From assembly GCF_000218625.1 (NCBI RefSeq), contig NC_015672.1, forward strand, positions 1,302,001 to 1,366,000: a stretch of 64,000 nt of DNA, in the 5' to 3' direction. Below are positions 9,146 to 18,056 of this stretch, piece after piece (position 1 is the stretch's first letter; each line of letters opens with the position of its first letter). Made by a program: the position numbers and the translations under genes. Below the pieces are notes generated by a model. It did no database searches. It was given only the letters and a program-made list of their open reading frames with translations, and had not been told where the DNA came from. Origin of the DNA: Flexistipes sinusarabici DSM 4947. GTDB taxonomy: Bacteria; Chrysiogenota; Deferribacteres; Deferribacterales; Flexistipitaceae.

Positions 9146-10489
9146 CTATCCGGAACTCAGAAAAAACAATTGGGGGAAGAAAGCCAAAATCAGCAGTACA
9201 ATAATCTGAATTGTAATAAACGGCACCACCCCCCTGTAAATATGATAGGTTTTGATAGTTGGGGGAGAAACACCTTTCAGATAAAACAGACTGAATCCAA
9301 AAGGAGGTGTCAAAAACGACGTTTGCAGATTCATTGCAATCAAAATTGCAAACCATAACGGATTCAATCCGATATGATCAGCCACTGGAAGAAGAATTGG
9401 AACAATAATATATGAAATTTCAATGAAATCGATGAAAAAACCGAGAATTAATATAGCTATCATTGAAAAAATAATGAATCCGTATTTCTCTCCGGGAAGC
9501 TGAAGCAGCACATCCCTGACAATAGCATCTCCACCCGTATAGACAAAAACCATCGAAAATGCAGTAGCGCCGATAAGGATTGTATAGACCATTACTGTAA
9601 TTTTAACCGTTTCAAGAGCTGTCTGCTTAACCATTCCGTAAGAAAACTGTCTGTAAAGCAATGCCAGTATAATAGCTCCAAAACAGCCCACTGCTGCAGA
9701 TTCAGTCGGAGTGGCAATACCAGCAAAGATAGAGCCTAAAACAAGGACGATGAGTATCAACGGCGGAAGAATATCAATGAGCGCTTTAATAATCTGCTGA
9801 ATTTTGTTGCCTCTGTTCTCAAGAACTACAGGGGGCGCCAACTCTTTTCTTAAAAAAGAAACGACAATTATGTAAATAAGGTAGAGCCCCACCAGCCATA
9901 ATCCGGGAATAAAAGCAGCTTTGAACACATCTCCCACAGGCAGTTGGAAAACATCTCCGAGGATAATCAGAACAATAGAGGGCGGAATGATCTGCCCCAG
10001 CGTTCCGGCAGCGCATATTGTACCCGTAGAAAGCTCTTTATTATAATTGTACTTAAGCATCACAGGAAGGGAAATTATTCCCATTGCAACAACACTGGCA
10101 CCTACAACTCCGGTGGAAGCAGCAAGCAGCGCACCCACCAAAACCGTACTGATGGCCATCCCACCGCGAACATTCCCAAAAAGCGAACCCATTGACTCTA
10201 ACAATCTTTCTGCCAAATTGGATTTTTGCAATATAAGCCCCATAAAAATAAAAAGAGGAACGGCCATAAGCAGCTTATTTGTCATTATTGCATACAAACG
10301 AAAGGGCATAAAAGAAAACATACTCATTCCTTCCCTTACCCCTTCCCAAATCGTTCCGCCGAAAGGTATAACCTCCACAAGACCGTATATAATTGCAAAA
10401 ACTACTGAAACACCGCCGAATGTGAATGCAACGGGAAACCCGAATAAAAGCAGCAGGAGTGCCGCAAAAAACATAATAATACCAACCAT
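9146..10489 (-). CDS. dctM: TRAP transporter large permease DctM
   Basis: 447 residues of almost continuous hydrophobic segments (about 12 helices), the usual size of the large TRAP membrane subunit. It begins MVGIIMFFAALLLLLFGFPV. Typical DctM sequences are GALLAASTGVVGASVVAMG, ICAAGTLGQIIPPSIVLIIL and LNLQ/MNLQTSFLTPPFGFSLFYLKG. This subunit forms the Na+-coupled transport channel. Its ATG at 10489 shares one base with the dctQ stop (TAATG), so the two are translationally coupled. Oriented dctP2-dctQ-dctM-dctP1. Confidence 0.93.
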   Translation of the reverse strand: MVGIIMFFAALLLLLFGFPVAFTFGGVSVVFAIIYGLVEVIPFGGTIWEGVREGMSMFSFMPFRLYAIMTNKLLMAVPLFIFMGLILQKSNLAERLLESMGSLFGNVRGGMAISTVLVGALLAASTGVVGASVVAMGIISLPVMLKYNYNKELSTGTICAAGTLGQIIPPSIVLIILGDVFQLPVGDVFKAAFIPGLWLVGLYLIYIIVVSFLRKELAPPVVLENRGNKIQQIIKALIDILPPLILIVLVLGSIFAGIATPTESAAVGCFGAIILALLYRQFSYGMVKQTALETVKITVMVYTILIGATAFSMVFVYTGGDAIVRDVLLQLPGEKYGFIIFSMIAILILGFFIDFIEISYIIVPILLPVADHIGLNPLWFAILIAMNLQTSFLTPPFGFSLFYLKGVSPPTIKTYHIYRGVVPFITIQIIVLLILAFFPQLFFLSSG

Positions 10490-11034
10490 TATAAAATCTC
10501 CTGGATATCATCTTCGTGCGTTTCCTGAAAGCCATCACCATGGCGAAATAAATTAATATTCTTAATAATATATCCTAAACTCATAAAAGTTAATAAAAAG
10601 AAAGAAAAAGGAATCAGACTCTTTACTATCCACCTGTAAGGTAGGCCTCCCGGATCATTGCTTGTTTCACCGGATACAAAAGATTCGACTACAAAACTAA
10701 TGGAACCTGTGGCAATGAGAAGTGAAAAAGTCATTATAAAAATTATCGTTCCTATGATATTTATAACTGCCCGCTTTCTATGCCCCAGCCTGTCATAAAT
10801 AACATCAACCCTAACATGACCCTCTTCCATCAGAGCATAAGGTATACCCAAAAGTATAACAACAGAGAGCAAATGCCATTCCATCTCCTGCATCCCCACC
10901 GATCCCCAGTCAAAGAGATACCTCCCCATTGCATCAACAAAAACATTTATAACCATTAAGACTGTCGCAAAAGCTGTCAGATAACCCAGAAATTTGGAAA
11001 TCTTATTAAAAAAAGATTCAATTTTTATAAGCAT
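10489..11034 (-). CDS. dctQ: TRAP transporter small permease DctQ
   Basis: 181 residues with four membrane helices, the size and layout of DctQ, the small subunit that pairs with DctM. Characteristic sequence includes WHLLSVVILLGIPYALMEEGHVRVDVIYDR, a typical DctQ helix ending in the HVRVD motif. The ORF is open to 11085, but ATG 11034 follows an AGGGTG site and gives a normal N-terminus (MLIKIESFFNK). The gene is separated from dctP2 by a hairpin terminator, which may lower permease expression relative to the binding protein. Confidence 0.9.
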   Translation of the reverse strand: MLIKIESFFNKISKFLGYLTAFATVLMVINVFVDAMGRYLFDWGSVGMQEMEWHLLSVVILLGIPYALMEEGHVRVDVIYDRLGHRKRAVINIIGTIIFIMTFSLLIATGSISFVVESFVSGETSNDPGGLPYRWIVKSLIPFSFFLLTFMSLGYIIKNINLFRHGDGFQETHEDDIQEIL

Positions 11035-11095
11035 TTTAATACACCCTGGTTTTAATTCATTAAAGTAATATACCAAAAGTTGCATTTTTTAAAGT

Positions 11096-11125
11096 AAAAA
11101 AGGGGCTTTTTTACAGCCCCTTTTT
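11096..11125 (-). terminator. Intrinsic terminator/attenuator between dctP2 and dctQ
   Basis: On the minus strand AAAAAGGGGCTG pairs with AGCCCCTTTTTT around a short A-rich loop, and the 3' arm ends in a T-run. It lies 20-50 bases after the dctP2 stop and before dctQ. The position suggests partial termination, giving more binding protein than permease. Confidence 0.75.
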
Positions 11126-11145
11126 GAAATTACAACAATATAAGC

Positions 11146-12219
11146 TTATTCTGTATCAGACATGGATTTCAAATAGAGATAATCGGAGATATAAGTCCAG
11201 TCACGTGCTTTCTTCAGATAAGCTTCCTTGGACTCCATAATCTCCTTAAAAAGAGCATTCTCTTTTTTATATTTGCTTAACAGCTCATTGTATGATGTTT
11301 TCATTGCATTTAGTACTTCATCAGGAAACGTTTTTACTTTGATATTCGGATACTTTTCCTTCATCGTAGACCAGGCATTTGCACTCATATGATAATTCTG
11401 AATGTACATATCATAAGCTGCCGTTTTCATTGCCACTTTTAATATTTCTTTATATTTTTCAGGCAGCTTATCATAAGCTTTTTTATTTACAAGAAACTGC
11501 AGCTCAGTTGCAGGCTCATGCCAGCCCGTATAATAATATGGTGCAATTTTATGAAATCCCATATTTATATCCATACCGGGACCAACCCATTCAAGAGCAT
11601 CAATAGTTCCCCTCTCCAGAGAAGTATAAAGCTCACCGGGAGGAATATTGGTAACAGTAACGCCCAGCTTTGCCAAAACCTGACCGGCAAACCCCGGAAT
11701 ACGCATTTTGAGCCCCTTTAAATCATCCAGAGAATTGATTTCTTTGCGGAACCAACCCCCCATCTGATTTCCGGTATTACCGCCGGGAAAAGAGAGCATA
11801 CCGTTTTTTTCATAAGCTTTTTGCATAAGTTCCATACCACCGCCATAATAAAACCAGGCATACTGTTCCGGAGTTGTCATCCCAAAAGGCATTGTTGTCA
11901 AAGGAAGGAATGACATATCTTTTCCTTTCCAGTAGTATGAAGCGGTGTGCCCCATTTCATACTGGCCGAGTTTTACCATATCGAATACTCCAAACGGTGA
12001 TTTATGGATGTTTGAAGCATCGATTCGTATGACAAAATTGCCGCCGCTCATTGTTTCGACCATATCGGCCATATTTTCCACAGTATCAACAAACGGATGA
12101 AGCGTCGGACCCCATGTCATTGCAAGTTTCCACCTTACCCTTTTTTCCTCAGCATTGCCAAAGGGGACAAACACGGCAAACAAAAAGATAATAACGAAAA
12201 GATTTCTTAAAAGTTTCAT
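11146..12219 (-). CDS. dctP: TRAP transporter substrate-binding protein DctP (paralog 2)
   Basis: 357 residues with signal peptide (MKLLRNLFVIIFLFAVFVPF, then GNAEE). It is the first gene of the TRAP operon and aligns without visible gaps to the DctP at 7836-8915; long blocks such as NQMGGWF-KEINSLDDLKGLK and RIPGFAG are shared. Differences lie mostly on the surface (for example TGPGMD against VGPGMD, EPGSEVEF against EPATELQF), so ligand preference may have shifted slightly. The start ATG 12219 follows GGGAGCTGCTT. A terminator stands directly downstream. Confidence 0.9.
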   Translation of the reverse strand: MKLLRNLFVIIFLFAVFVPFGNAEEKRVRWKLAMTWGPTLHPFVDTVENMADMVETMSGGNFVIRIDASNIHKSPFGVFDMVKLGQYEMGHTASYYWKGKDMSFLPLTTMPFGMTTPEQYAWFYYGGGMELMQKAYEKNGMLSFPGGNTGNQMGGWFRKEINSLDDLKGLKMRIPGFAGQVLAKLGVTVTNIPPGELYTSLERGTIDALEWVGPGMDINMGFHKIAPYYYTGWHEPATELQFLVNKKAYDKLPEKYKEILKVAMKTAAYDMYIQNYHMSANAWSTMKEKYPNIKVKTFPDEVLNAMKTSYNELLSKYKKENALFKEIMESKEAYLKKARDWTYISDYLYLKSMSDTE

Positions 12220-12448
12220 AAGCAGCTCCCTTGTTAAATTTTCAATAAACCTACTATACTATTATTTGCTTTATTGTCAATATTTAGAAAAAAATATTTA
12301 AAAACAAAAAATGATTTTATTAATTTTTAATTTATTTAAGTGAAACTAACCCTGTCCACTTAGAATTAAATATTTAACAATAGATATGCGAGCCTTCCAA
12401 AATTTTCGCATTTATATACGTAATCCTTGGCGCGTGATAAGGAGAGGG

Positions 12449-12494
12449 AGGTAGTTAGAGGTAGTTGAGGTATTTGAGGTATTTGAGGTATTTG
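12449..12494. repeat. 9-bp tandem repeat array (AGGTAKTTG)
   Basis: Five adjacent units: two AGGTAGTT-type and three exact AGGTATTTG. This is the clearest item in the 513-base gene-free stretch 12220-12732. That gap should also hold the dctP2 promoter at its left end and the thioredoxin promoter at its right end. Related 9-bp arrays occur at 7702-7730 and 54341-54372. Confidence 0.8.
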
Positions 12495-12732
12495 AAATGG
12501 TTGAATACTTGAGACCCTGTAAACAATTTTATGCAAGTGCCATTTTATACACTTAACTGTCTCAACCAAAACAACTGTTTCAGCCTCATTCAATTGATTT
12601 GAACCTTGTTCCCCGGCCCTGTAAACTACTGAATTTGGCATACTATTAAAAAGAATGGGAGGATGGCAAATAAATTTAGTATTTATTTTTTTATAATTAA
12701 ATGTATTATCCCTCTAAAAAACAGGTGAAGAG

Positions 12733-13170
12733 ATGAAAAAATCTATTTTTTTATTTATAATTTTTTTGGCAGCCGGTTTAGTAAATGCAGAAGTATCAAA
12801 TATTACGTATAAAAAACTTAAAAAAGAAGTAGCCGGCCATAATGGAAAAACTGTTGTCGTTTTTTGGGCAACCTACTGCCCATACTGCCTCAAAGAGCTT
12901 AAAGCCGTTAAAAATAATTACAAGTACTTTACTGACAACGGAGTTAAGATTATCGGCATTGCAATCGATAAATCAGAAGAGACTGTCAGAGTTTTTACTG
13001 AAAAAAATAAATTCCCTTTCAAAACCTATCTTATAACAGACAGCCTTAAAGAAAAAATGAATATCAGGATGGTTCCCATAACCGCTGTTTTTGATAAAAA
13101 AGGCAGAATGGACGATATCTCACCCGGGTGTAAAACATTTCAGGATTTAAAGACAATGCTTTCCGAATAG
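12733..13170 (+). CDS. Secreted thioredoxin-fold protein (TlpA/ResA-like)
   Basis: 145 residues: a signal peptide (MKKSIFLFIIFLAAGLVNAE) followed by a compact thioredoxin fold. The redox motif is WATYCPYC, with cysteines at about 49 and 52. A cis-proline region appears in RMVPITAVFDKKGRM. Proteins of this type act in the periplasm as thiol-disulfide reductants, often for cytochrome c maturation. It stands alone on the plus strand with a GGTGAAGAG ribosome site, converging on the CBS-ACT gene. The partner is not evident from context. Confidence 0.85.
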   Translation: MKKSIFLFIIFLAAGLVNAEVSNITYKKLKKEVAGHNGKTVVVFWATYCPYCLKELKAVKNNYKYFTDNGVKIIGIAIDKSEETVRVFTEKNKFPFKTYLITDSLKEKMNIRMVPITAVFDKKGRMDDISPGCKTFQDLKTMLSE

Positions 13171-13178
13171 AAAGCTCT

Positions 13179-13856
13179 TTACTTCACGATATTTGCAGCA
13201 TCCAGAAATAAAAGACTTGTCACCTCAAAACCGTTTTCGTGAAGCTCATCAGAAGCTGACTGAACTTCATTTTCATTCCCGCTCAGCCTTATTACAATGT
13301 CCCTGAAACCTTCCGGCTTGTTCTTAAAATAAAATGTTGCCAGGCTGATAATATTAAGATTGTGTTTCTTGATTGTTTTTGCTATCTCAGCAATTGCCCC
13401 CGGCTGATCCTCAACAAAAATCGTAATTCGGGCACCCGCCTTTCTCATCCCCATGGCCTCAACAAAAACATCAAACACATCAACAGAGGTGATTATACCG
13501 CACAGCTCGCCATCACTATCCACAACGGGTAATCCGCCAAAACGTTTATCGCGTAATATTAGAGCGGCTCTTTCAATGGGATTTTCAGGACTAACGCTGA
13601 TCACATCACTGGTCATGGCATCTTTAACCACTGACTTAGCCAAAATATTGTGCATCTCATAGATATCAAGTGTACTGGCTTTGGAAGGTGAGAATTCTTT
13701 TATATCCTTTTCAGTGATAATACCTGTAAGTTTCCCCTTTTTAAGTACGGGCAGCCTTCTAATTCTGTTTTCCCTCATCAGGTGAACGGCATCCAGAATC
13801 GTATCATCCTCGTTAACTGTAATTAAATTCGTCTGCATCCAGTCTTTTACAAACAT
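13179..13856 (-). CDS. CBS-pair plus ACT domain protein (AcuB-like)
   Basis: 225 residues with two CBS motifs (about residues 1-60 and 70-130: MRENRIRRLPVLKKGKLTGI and RDKRFGGLPVVDSDGELCGI) followed by an ACT domain (ARITIFVEDQPGAIAEIAKTIKKHNLNI). The combination resembles AcuB-type proteins. CBS pairs bind adenosyl nucleotides and ACT domains bind small metabolites, so a regulatory role is likely. It lies 8 bases after the PaaK-like gene, at the end of the liv/acyl-CoA operon. That suggests it senses energy charge or a product of acid activation. The partner is not identifiable from sequence. Confidence 0.82.
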   Translation of the reverse strand: MFVKDWMQTNLITVNEDDTILDAVHLMRENRIRRLPVLKKGKLTGIITEKDIKEFSPSKASTLDIYEMHNILAKSVVKDAMTSDVISVSPENPIERAALILRDKRFGGLPVVDSDGELCGIITSVDVFDVFVEAMGMRKAGARITIFVEDQPGAIAEIAKTIKKHNLNIISLATFYFKNKPEGFRDIVIRLSGNENEVQSASDELHENGFEVTSLLFLDAANIVK

Positions 13857-13864
13857 AAATCACC

Positions 13865-15022
13865 TCAGCTCTGCTTTAACCTATCTCTATTATCAATTAT
13901 ACCATTTTCTTCTAAATTTTTATCCATCTCTATACTTTCCAGTTTTAAACCGAATTTTTTATGAAAATCTTGTTTCAAATTGCCTTCGCTTTCGAAGTTT
14001 GATATCATTTTTAGAACATCCTTATTCCCTGTAGTTTCAACAACAAGTTTGCCGTTAATCCCGTTTTCTTCCAAAAAATCCTGAAACTGCCAGTAATGCA
14101 CAAAGATACCCTTAACTTTTACCGAGCTGTCGCTTCTGCCGAAAATTCCTTTTATAAATCCCTCATCACTGCCGCAGCCACACTCCTGATTTTCTGCAAT
14201 CGTCAAATCACCCGTGGCTAATCTGATAAAAGGGAGCTTGCCATTCATAAGCGTAATCACAGCTTCCCCCGTTTCCCCTAAGTCAACAGGTTGAAAATTC
14301 CCGGGCTCTAAAACTTCCAAAAAAATATCTATATCCGGATGCATATGTTTTTCTGAGCATTCAGTTGCAATCAACCCAACTTCAGCAGTTCCGTAACCCT
14401 GATATGCCTGAACTCCGTATTTTGATGCAAAGAGCTCCCTGTCTTTTTCAGTCATTTTTTCTGCAATCAGATAGGCTTTCTTCAGCCGGCTCTTATCTCC
14501 AAGGTGTTTTAATATATTAAACAAAAATGTTCTCGTGCCGGTAAAAGCGGTTGCACCGGTTTTCTCAATTATTTCCGCAGCTTTCCGGGAATCCGACGGA
14601 CCCGCAGGGATAACGGCAGCACCGAGATATCCGGCTGCTTCATCAAACATGTCCCCGGCCGGTGACATATTATAGGAAAAAGCATTAAAAACGATATCGT
14701 TTTTATTAAAATCAGCTTTCGAGAGAGCCTTATAAAATCTGTAATGACTAAATTCAGCAACTTTAGAATTAAAAATCGGTCCCGGGGAGAGATATACCTT
14801 ACTAACAATTTCCATGTCCACTAATCCGGCAAAAGGAGGATTTTGCTGCTGCATATGTGATAACTCGAATTTGGTGAGAGGTTTTATACTGCAAAAATCC
14901 TCATATGAGCTAATAGGGCCGTCCTTCAACCCTCTTTTCTTCAAAAACTTTATTATTTCAGGGTTTTCAATGCCGTCATTCAGAAAAGACAATAATTTTC
15001 TCAAATTTCCTAAGAAAGCCAT
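13865..15022 (-). CDS. PaaK-like phenylacetate-CoA ligase family protein
   Basis: 385 residues, shorter than typical PaaK (about 430). Adenylate-forming enzyme landmarks are QGYGTAEVGLIATEC in the middle, ATGDLTIAE, and GRSDSSVKVKGIFVH near the C-terminal hinge. The family activates aryl or other carboxylates to CoA thioesters through an acyl-AMP. The start ATG 15022 overlaps the end of livF by 13 bases, which ties it to the transporter operon. Substrate is unknown: phenylacetate is only the family name. The short length may mean a reduced C-terminal domain. Confidence 0.75.
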   Translation of the reverse strand: MAFLGNLRKLLSFLNDGIENPEIIKFLKKRGLKDGPISSYEDFCSIKPLTKFELSHMQQQNPPFAGLVDMEIVSKVYLSPGPIFNSKVAEFSHYRFYKALSKADFNKNDIVFNAFSYNMSPAGDMFDEAAGYLGAAVIPAGPSDSRKAAEIIEKTGATAFTGTRTFLFNILKHLGDKSRLKKAYLIAEKMTEKDRELFASKYGVQAYQGYGTAEVGLIATECSEKHMHPDIDIFLEVLEPGNFQPVDLGETGEAVITLMNGKLPFIRLATGDLTIAENQECGCGSDEGFIKGIFGRSDSSVKVKGIFVHYWQFQDFLEENGINGKLVVETTGNKDVLKMISNFESEGNLKQDFHKKFGLKLESIEMDKNLEENGIIDNRDRLKQS

Positions 15023-15795
15023 CTTTTACGTCTCCTGTAGTGTTTTACATCTCTGAAACGCTTTCTTCCGGTTCCGGAGCCAAGATAAAATTCTTTTACA
15101 TCTTCATTTTTGACAAGTTCTTCTGATGTACCTTCAAGAACTATTTTACCGTTCTCCATAATATAACCATAGTCGGATACGGCTAAAGCCATATTTGCAT
15201 TTTGCTCCACCAAAAGTATGGAAGCATTCTCCTTTTCACGTAATGTTTTAATAATGTTGAAAATCTCTTTAACAAGCAGCGGACTCAAACCGAGTGAAGG
15301 CTCATCCATTAATATCAGCTTAGGCTCAGCCATGAGCGCTCTGCCTATGGCAAGCATCTGCTGTTCACCGCCGCTCATATAACCGGCTAACTGCGTTCTT
15401 CTCTCTTTTAATCTCGGGAAATATGTATATACCTTATCAATATAATCTTTTACTTTGGCTGAAGGGCTCGTGTAAGCTCCGGCAATGAGGTTTTCCTCCA
15501 CATTAAGATCTTTAAAAACCCTGCGCCCCTCCATTATTTGAAAAATCCCGTTTTTAACAATCTCGGCGGCGTCCTTGTTGTCAATTCTATCCCCCATGAA
15601 AACAATTTCACCGTCAGTCACTCTTCCATCCTCTGAATCGAGAAGACCGGACACAGCCTTAAGTGTTGTAGTCTTGCCGGCACCGTTAGAGCCTAACAGA
15701 CAAACAACAGAGCCCTCCCTCACATTCAGGGAGAGCCCTTTTAAAACAAGTATTACATCATTGTAGACTACTTCGATATTATTAACGTTTAACAT
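15010..15795 (-). CDS. livF: ABC transporter ATP-binding protein, LivF type
   Basis: About 261 residues. The Walker A motif GSNGAGKTT, signature YMSGGEQQMLAIGRAL, Walker B LILMDEP and the switch histidine region are present, with the LivF-typical PSLGLSPLLVKEIF. It would energise the LivHM permease together with LivG. ATG 15795 shares one base with the stop of the binding-protein gene; a TTG at 15798 is an alternative. The C-terminal tail GRKRFRDVKHYRRRKRW is unusually basic. Confidence 0.88.
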   Translation of the reverse strand: MLNVNNIEVVYNDVILVLKGLSLNVREGSVVCLLGSNGAGKTTTLKAVSGLLDSEDGRVTDGEIVFMGDRIDNKDAAEIVKNGIFQIMEGRRVFKDLNVEENLIAGAYTSPSAKVKDYIDKVYTYFPRLKERRTQLAGYMSGGEQQMLAIGRALMAEPKLILMDEPSLGLSPLLVKEIFNIIKTLREKENASILLVEQNANMALAVSDYGYIMENGKIVLEGTSEELVKNEDVKEFYLGSGTGRKRFRDVKHYRRRKRWLS

Positions 15796-16940
15796 CAATC
15801 CGCCGATATGTAGTCTGAAACTGGTTTAATTTCGCCATTTTGAATCTGGTAAAGCTTAAGGGCAGTGACACCCTTATGGCTGTCTTTACTGAAACTAACA
15901 GGCGCTGTCAGTCCCATTGTTGAAAAATTCTTCATTGATTCAAGTGCAGCCTTTATATTTTCTCCTGTTAACTCCCCTTCTGTCATCTCAAGTGCAGAAA
16001 GAAGAACATACATTGAAGAAAAACCCTGAATATAATTCACTGCCCTGTATTTAACATTCGGGTGATATTTGGCATTAAGCTCATGAAGAAATTTTATACC
16101 TTCCACATCTGTCTGATTCCACATTGCAAAGGAATTTGTTCCATAAAAGCCGTTGGCTGCCTCTCCTGCCAGCTCGATAAGTGTTTTGCCAAACGTCCAG
16201 TTAAGACCTATAAACTTTGTATCGATACCCAGTTTCTGAGCATCTTTAAGGATGGTCGATGTAGCCATATATGTTTCCTGAATCAAAGCATAAGCCGGAC
16301 TTTTTTTCTGCATATTCAAAAGCTGACTTGTGGCATCCAGAGCCTTCAGACCTACAATTTCCGTATCAACCACATCCACCCCTATCTTTTTTGCATAGTT
16401 TTCAGCATCCGGGAAAAATGGTGATCGTCCGAAACCGGTGTCATTATAGATAAAAGCAGCAGTATCTTCCTCGCTGTTTTCTTTTATATATTTCAGTGCA
16501 ATTCTGGCCTGATCCGAATATGTAGCCCCCACAAGAAAGTTATAGGGCGCTTTGGCAGGATCAGTCAAATGCTCGGAATATGAAGCTGAAAAATAAGGTA
16601 TTTTATCCCTGCTGACAAATTTGGTTAAGGCTTCAGTATCACCCGTTCCCCAGCCGTGTACCGCCACTACTCCCTGTCTCATGAAATTCTTATATGCCGC
16701 TATCGCCTGGGGTATTTTATATGAGTAATCCACCCCCAACAGTTCGATCTGCCTTCCATTGATTCCGTCTTTCTCTTCATTGAACCATCTCACACAGTCT
16801 CTGACACCCTGAGCATAAGGTTTTCCCACATCAGCTGTCCCCCCTGTTAAATCAAAAAGTGCACCAATTTTAACCGGTTCAGCAAATACAGCTCCACTGA
16901 AAACAACTAACATTACAACTGCCAGTAACAATCTTTTCAT
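15795..16940 (-). CDS. livK: Branched-chain-type ABC transporter substrate-binding protein (LivK family)
   Basis: 381 residues with signal peptide (MKRLLLAVVMLVVFSGAVFA). The mature protein begins EPVKIGALFDLTGGTADVGKPYAQG, a standard Peripla_BP_6 opening, and continues with GINGRQIELLGVDY and later sequence of the same fold. Family members bind amino acids, but close relatives bind aromatic or aliphatic acids and amides. Placement beside two CoA-ligase genes argues for a carboxylate ligand here. It follows livM by 63 bases, the largest gap in the operon. Confidence 0.88.
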   Translation of the reverse strand: MKRLLLAVVMLVVFSGAVFAEPVKIGALFDLTGGTADVGKPYAQGVRDCVRWFNEEKDGINGRQIELLGVDYSYKIPQAIAAYKNFMRQGVVAVHGWGTGDTEALTKFVSRDKIPYFSASYSEHLTDPAKAPYNFLVGATYSDQARIALKYIKENSEEDTAAFIYNDTGFGRSPFFPDAENYAKKIGVDVVDTEIVGLKALDATSQLLNMQKKSPAYALIQETYMATSTILKDAQKLGIDTKFIGLNWTFGKTLIELAGEAANGFYGTNSFAMWNQTDVEGIKFLHELNAKYHPNVKYRAVNYIQGFSSMYVLLSALEMTEGELTGENIKAALESMKNFSTMGLTAPVSFSKDSHKGVTALKLYQIQNGEIKPVSDYISAD

Positions 16941-17003
16941 TTTGCATCCTCCATATTACATTTTATTTATATAACCTGCAGGAGCAGTCCTGCAAACCCA
17001 TTC

Positions 17004-18056
17004 TTAATGGGAATAAGGCCACAGTTTCCAGTAAGCCTTTATCAGATTCCATCTTTTTGCCAGCCCTTCCGGCTCCAAAAGCAGAAACAGTATTATTACG
17101 ATACCAAATGCACCCTCCCTGATTGCAGCAAAAGCACTGGTTACCGCCGGATAGATTTGAGACAAATTATCGGCTGCAAATCTTAAAAATTCAGGAAGCA
17201 GTGTTATAAAAACCGCTCCGAAAATACTGCCCAGCAAACTCCCCAGTCCACCTATAATAACCATTGAAAGATACTGTATTGAAACCCCTATAGTAAAGTG
17301 TTCGGGAGTAATTATTGTAAGATAAAAAAGCCATAATGCCCCTGCAACACCAGCATAAAAGGAGCTGATTCCAAAAGAAATGATTTTGTATTTAAAAACA
17401 TTTACTCCCATGGCTTCCGCAGCGATATAATTATCTCTGATACTGAGAAAAATCCTTCCCGTTTTTGTTCTGAGAAGGTTCTTGGCGGCCAAAAGCATGA
17501 TTATTGTAAAGATCAACCCCACAAAATAAAAACTGAAATCACTGTTTATACTTACTCCGAAAACTGAAGGAAAATTCACAAAAGCTCCTGAAACCCCACC
17601 GGTTATAAATTCCGCCCTCACAAAGAAAAACTGGAGGATGAATTGGGCTGCAAGTGTCGCTATTGAAAGATACAAACCCTTCAGCCTCAAAGAAGGAATA
17701 CCGAAAAACATTCCAACAGCTGCAGTAACAAGCCCTGATAGAGGTATAACAATCAGAAAATTCAAATCAGTATTGTTAAAAATATACGCAGCTGCATAAG
17801 CACCCACTCCGATGAAAGCACCGTGACCAAGGGATATAAGGCCGGTAAAACCTGTTAGTATGTTGAGGCCGGCTGCGCCTATAATAGCAATAAAAATGGT
17901 ATTACAAAGATAAAGGTAATAGGTATTTGCAAAAAAAGGAAAAATAAAAGTCAGCACTATAAAAGAATAAATCATTATCAGCGAAAATTTCGTTTGAAAG
18001 ATTGCTGCATCTTTTACATAGCTGGTTTTAAAATTTCCACAGTTTGTATAATTCAT
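17004..18056 (-). CDS. livM: ABC transporter permease, LivM type
   Basis: 350 residues with about ten hydrophobic helices. It shows the LivM pattern GLNILTGFTGLISLGHGAFIGVGAYAAA, RLKGLYLSIATLAAQF, and VIIGGLGSLLGSIFGAVF. Forms the membrane channel with LivH. ATG 18056 overlaps the livH stop by four bases (ATGA). Roughly 40 residues of polar sequence precede the first helix, slightly longer than usual. Confidence 0.9.
   Translation of the reverse strand: MNYTNCGNFKTSYVKDAAIFQTKFSLIMIYSFIVLTFIFPFFANTYYLYLCNTIFIAIIGAAGLNILTGFTGLISLGHGAFIGVGAYAAAYIFNNTDLNFLIVIPLSGLVTAAVGMFFGIPSLRLKGLYLSIATLAAQFILQFFFVRAEFITGGVSGAFVNFPSVFGVSINSDFSFYFVGLIFTIIMLLAAKNLLRTKTGRIFLSIRDNYIAAEAMGVNVFKYKIISFGISSFYAGVAGALWLFYLTIITPEHFTIGVSIQYLSMVIIGGLGSLLGSIFGAVFITLLPEFLRFAADNLSQIYPAVTSAFAAIREGAFGIVIILFLLLEPEGLAKRWNLIKAYWKLWPYSH

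Noticed and set aside
12366-12641. Minus-strand 91-codon ORF
   Set aside because: Much of it is translation of the 9-bp tandem array (repeated QIPQIP). No ribosome site or domain.
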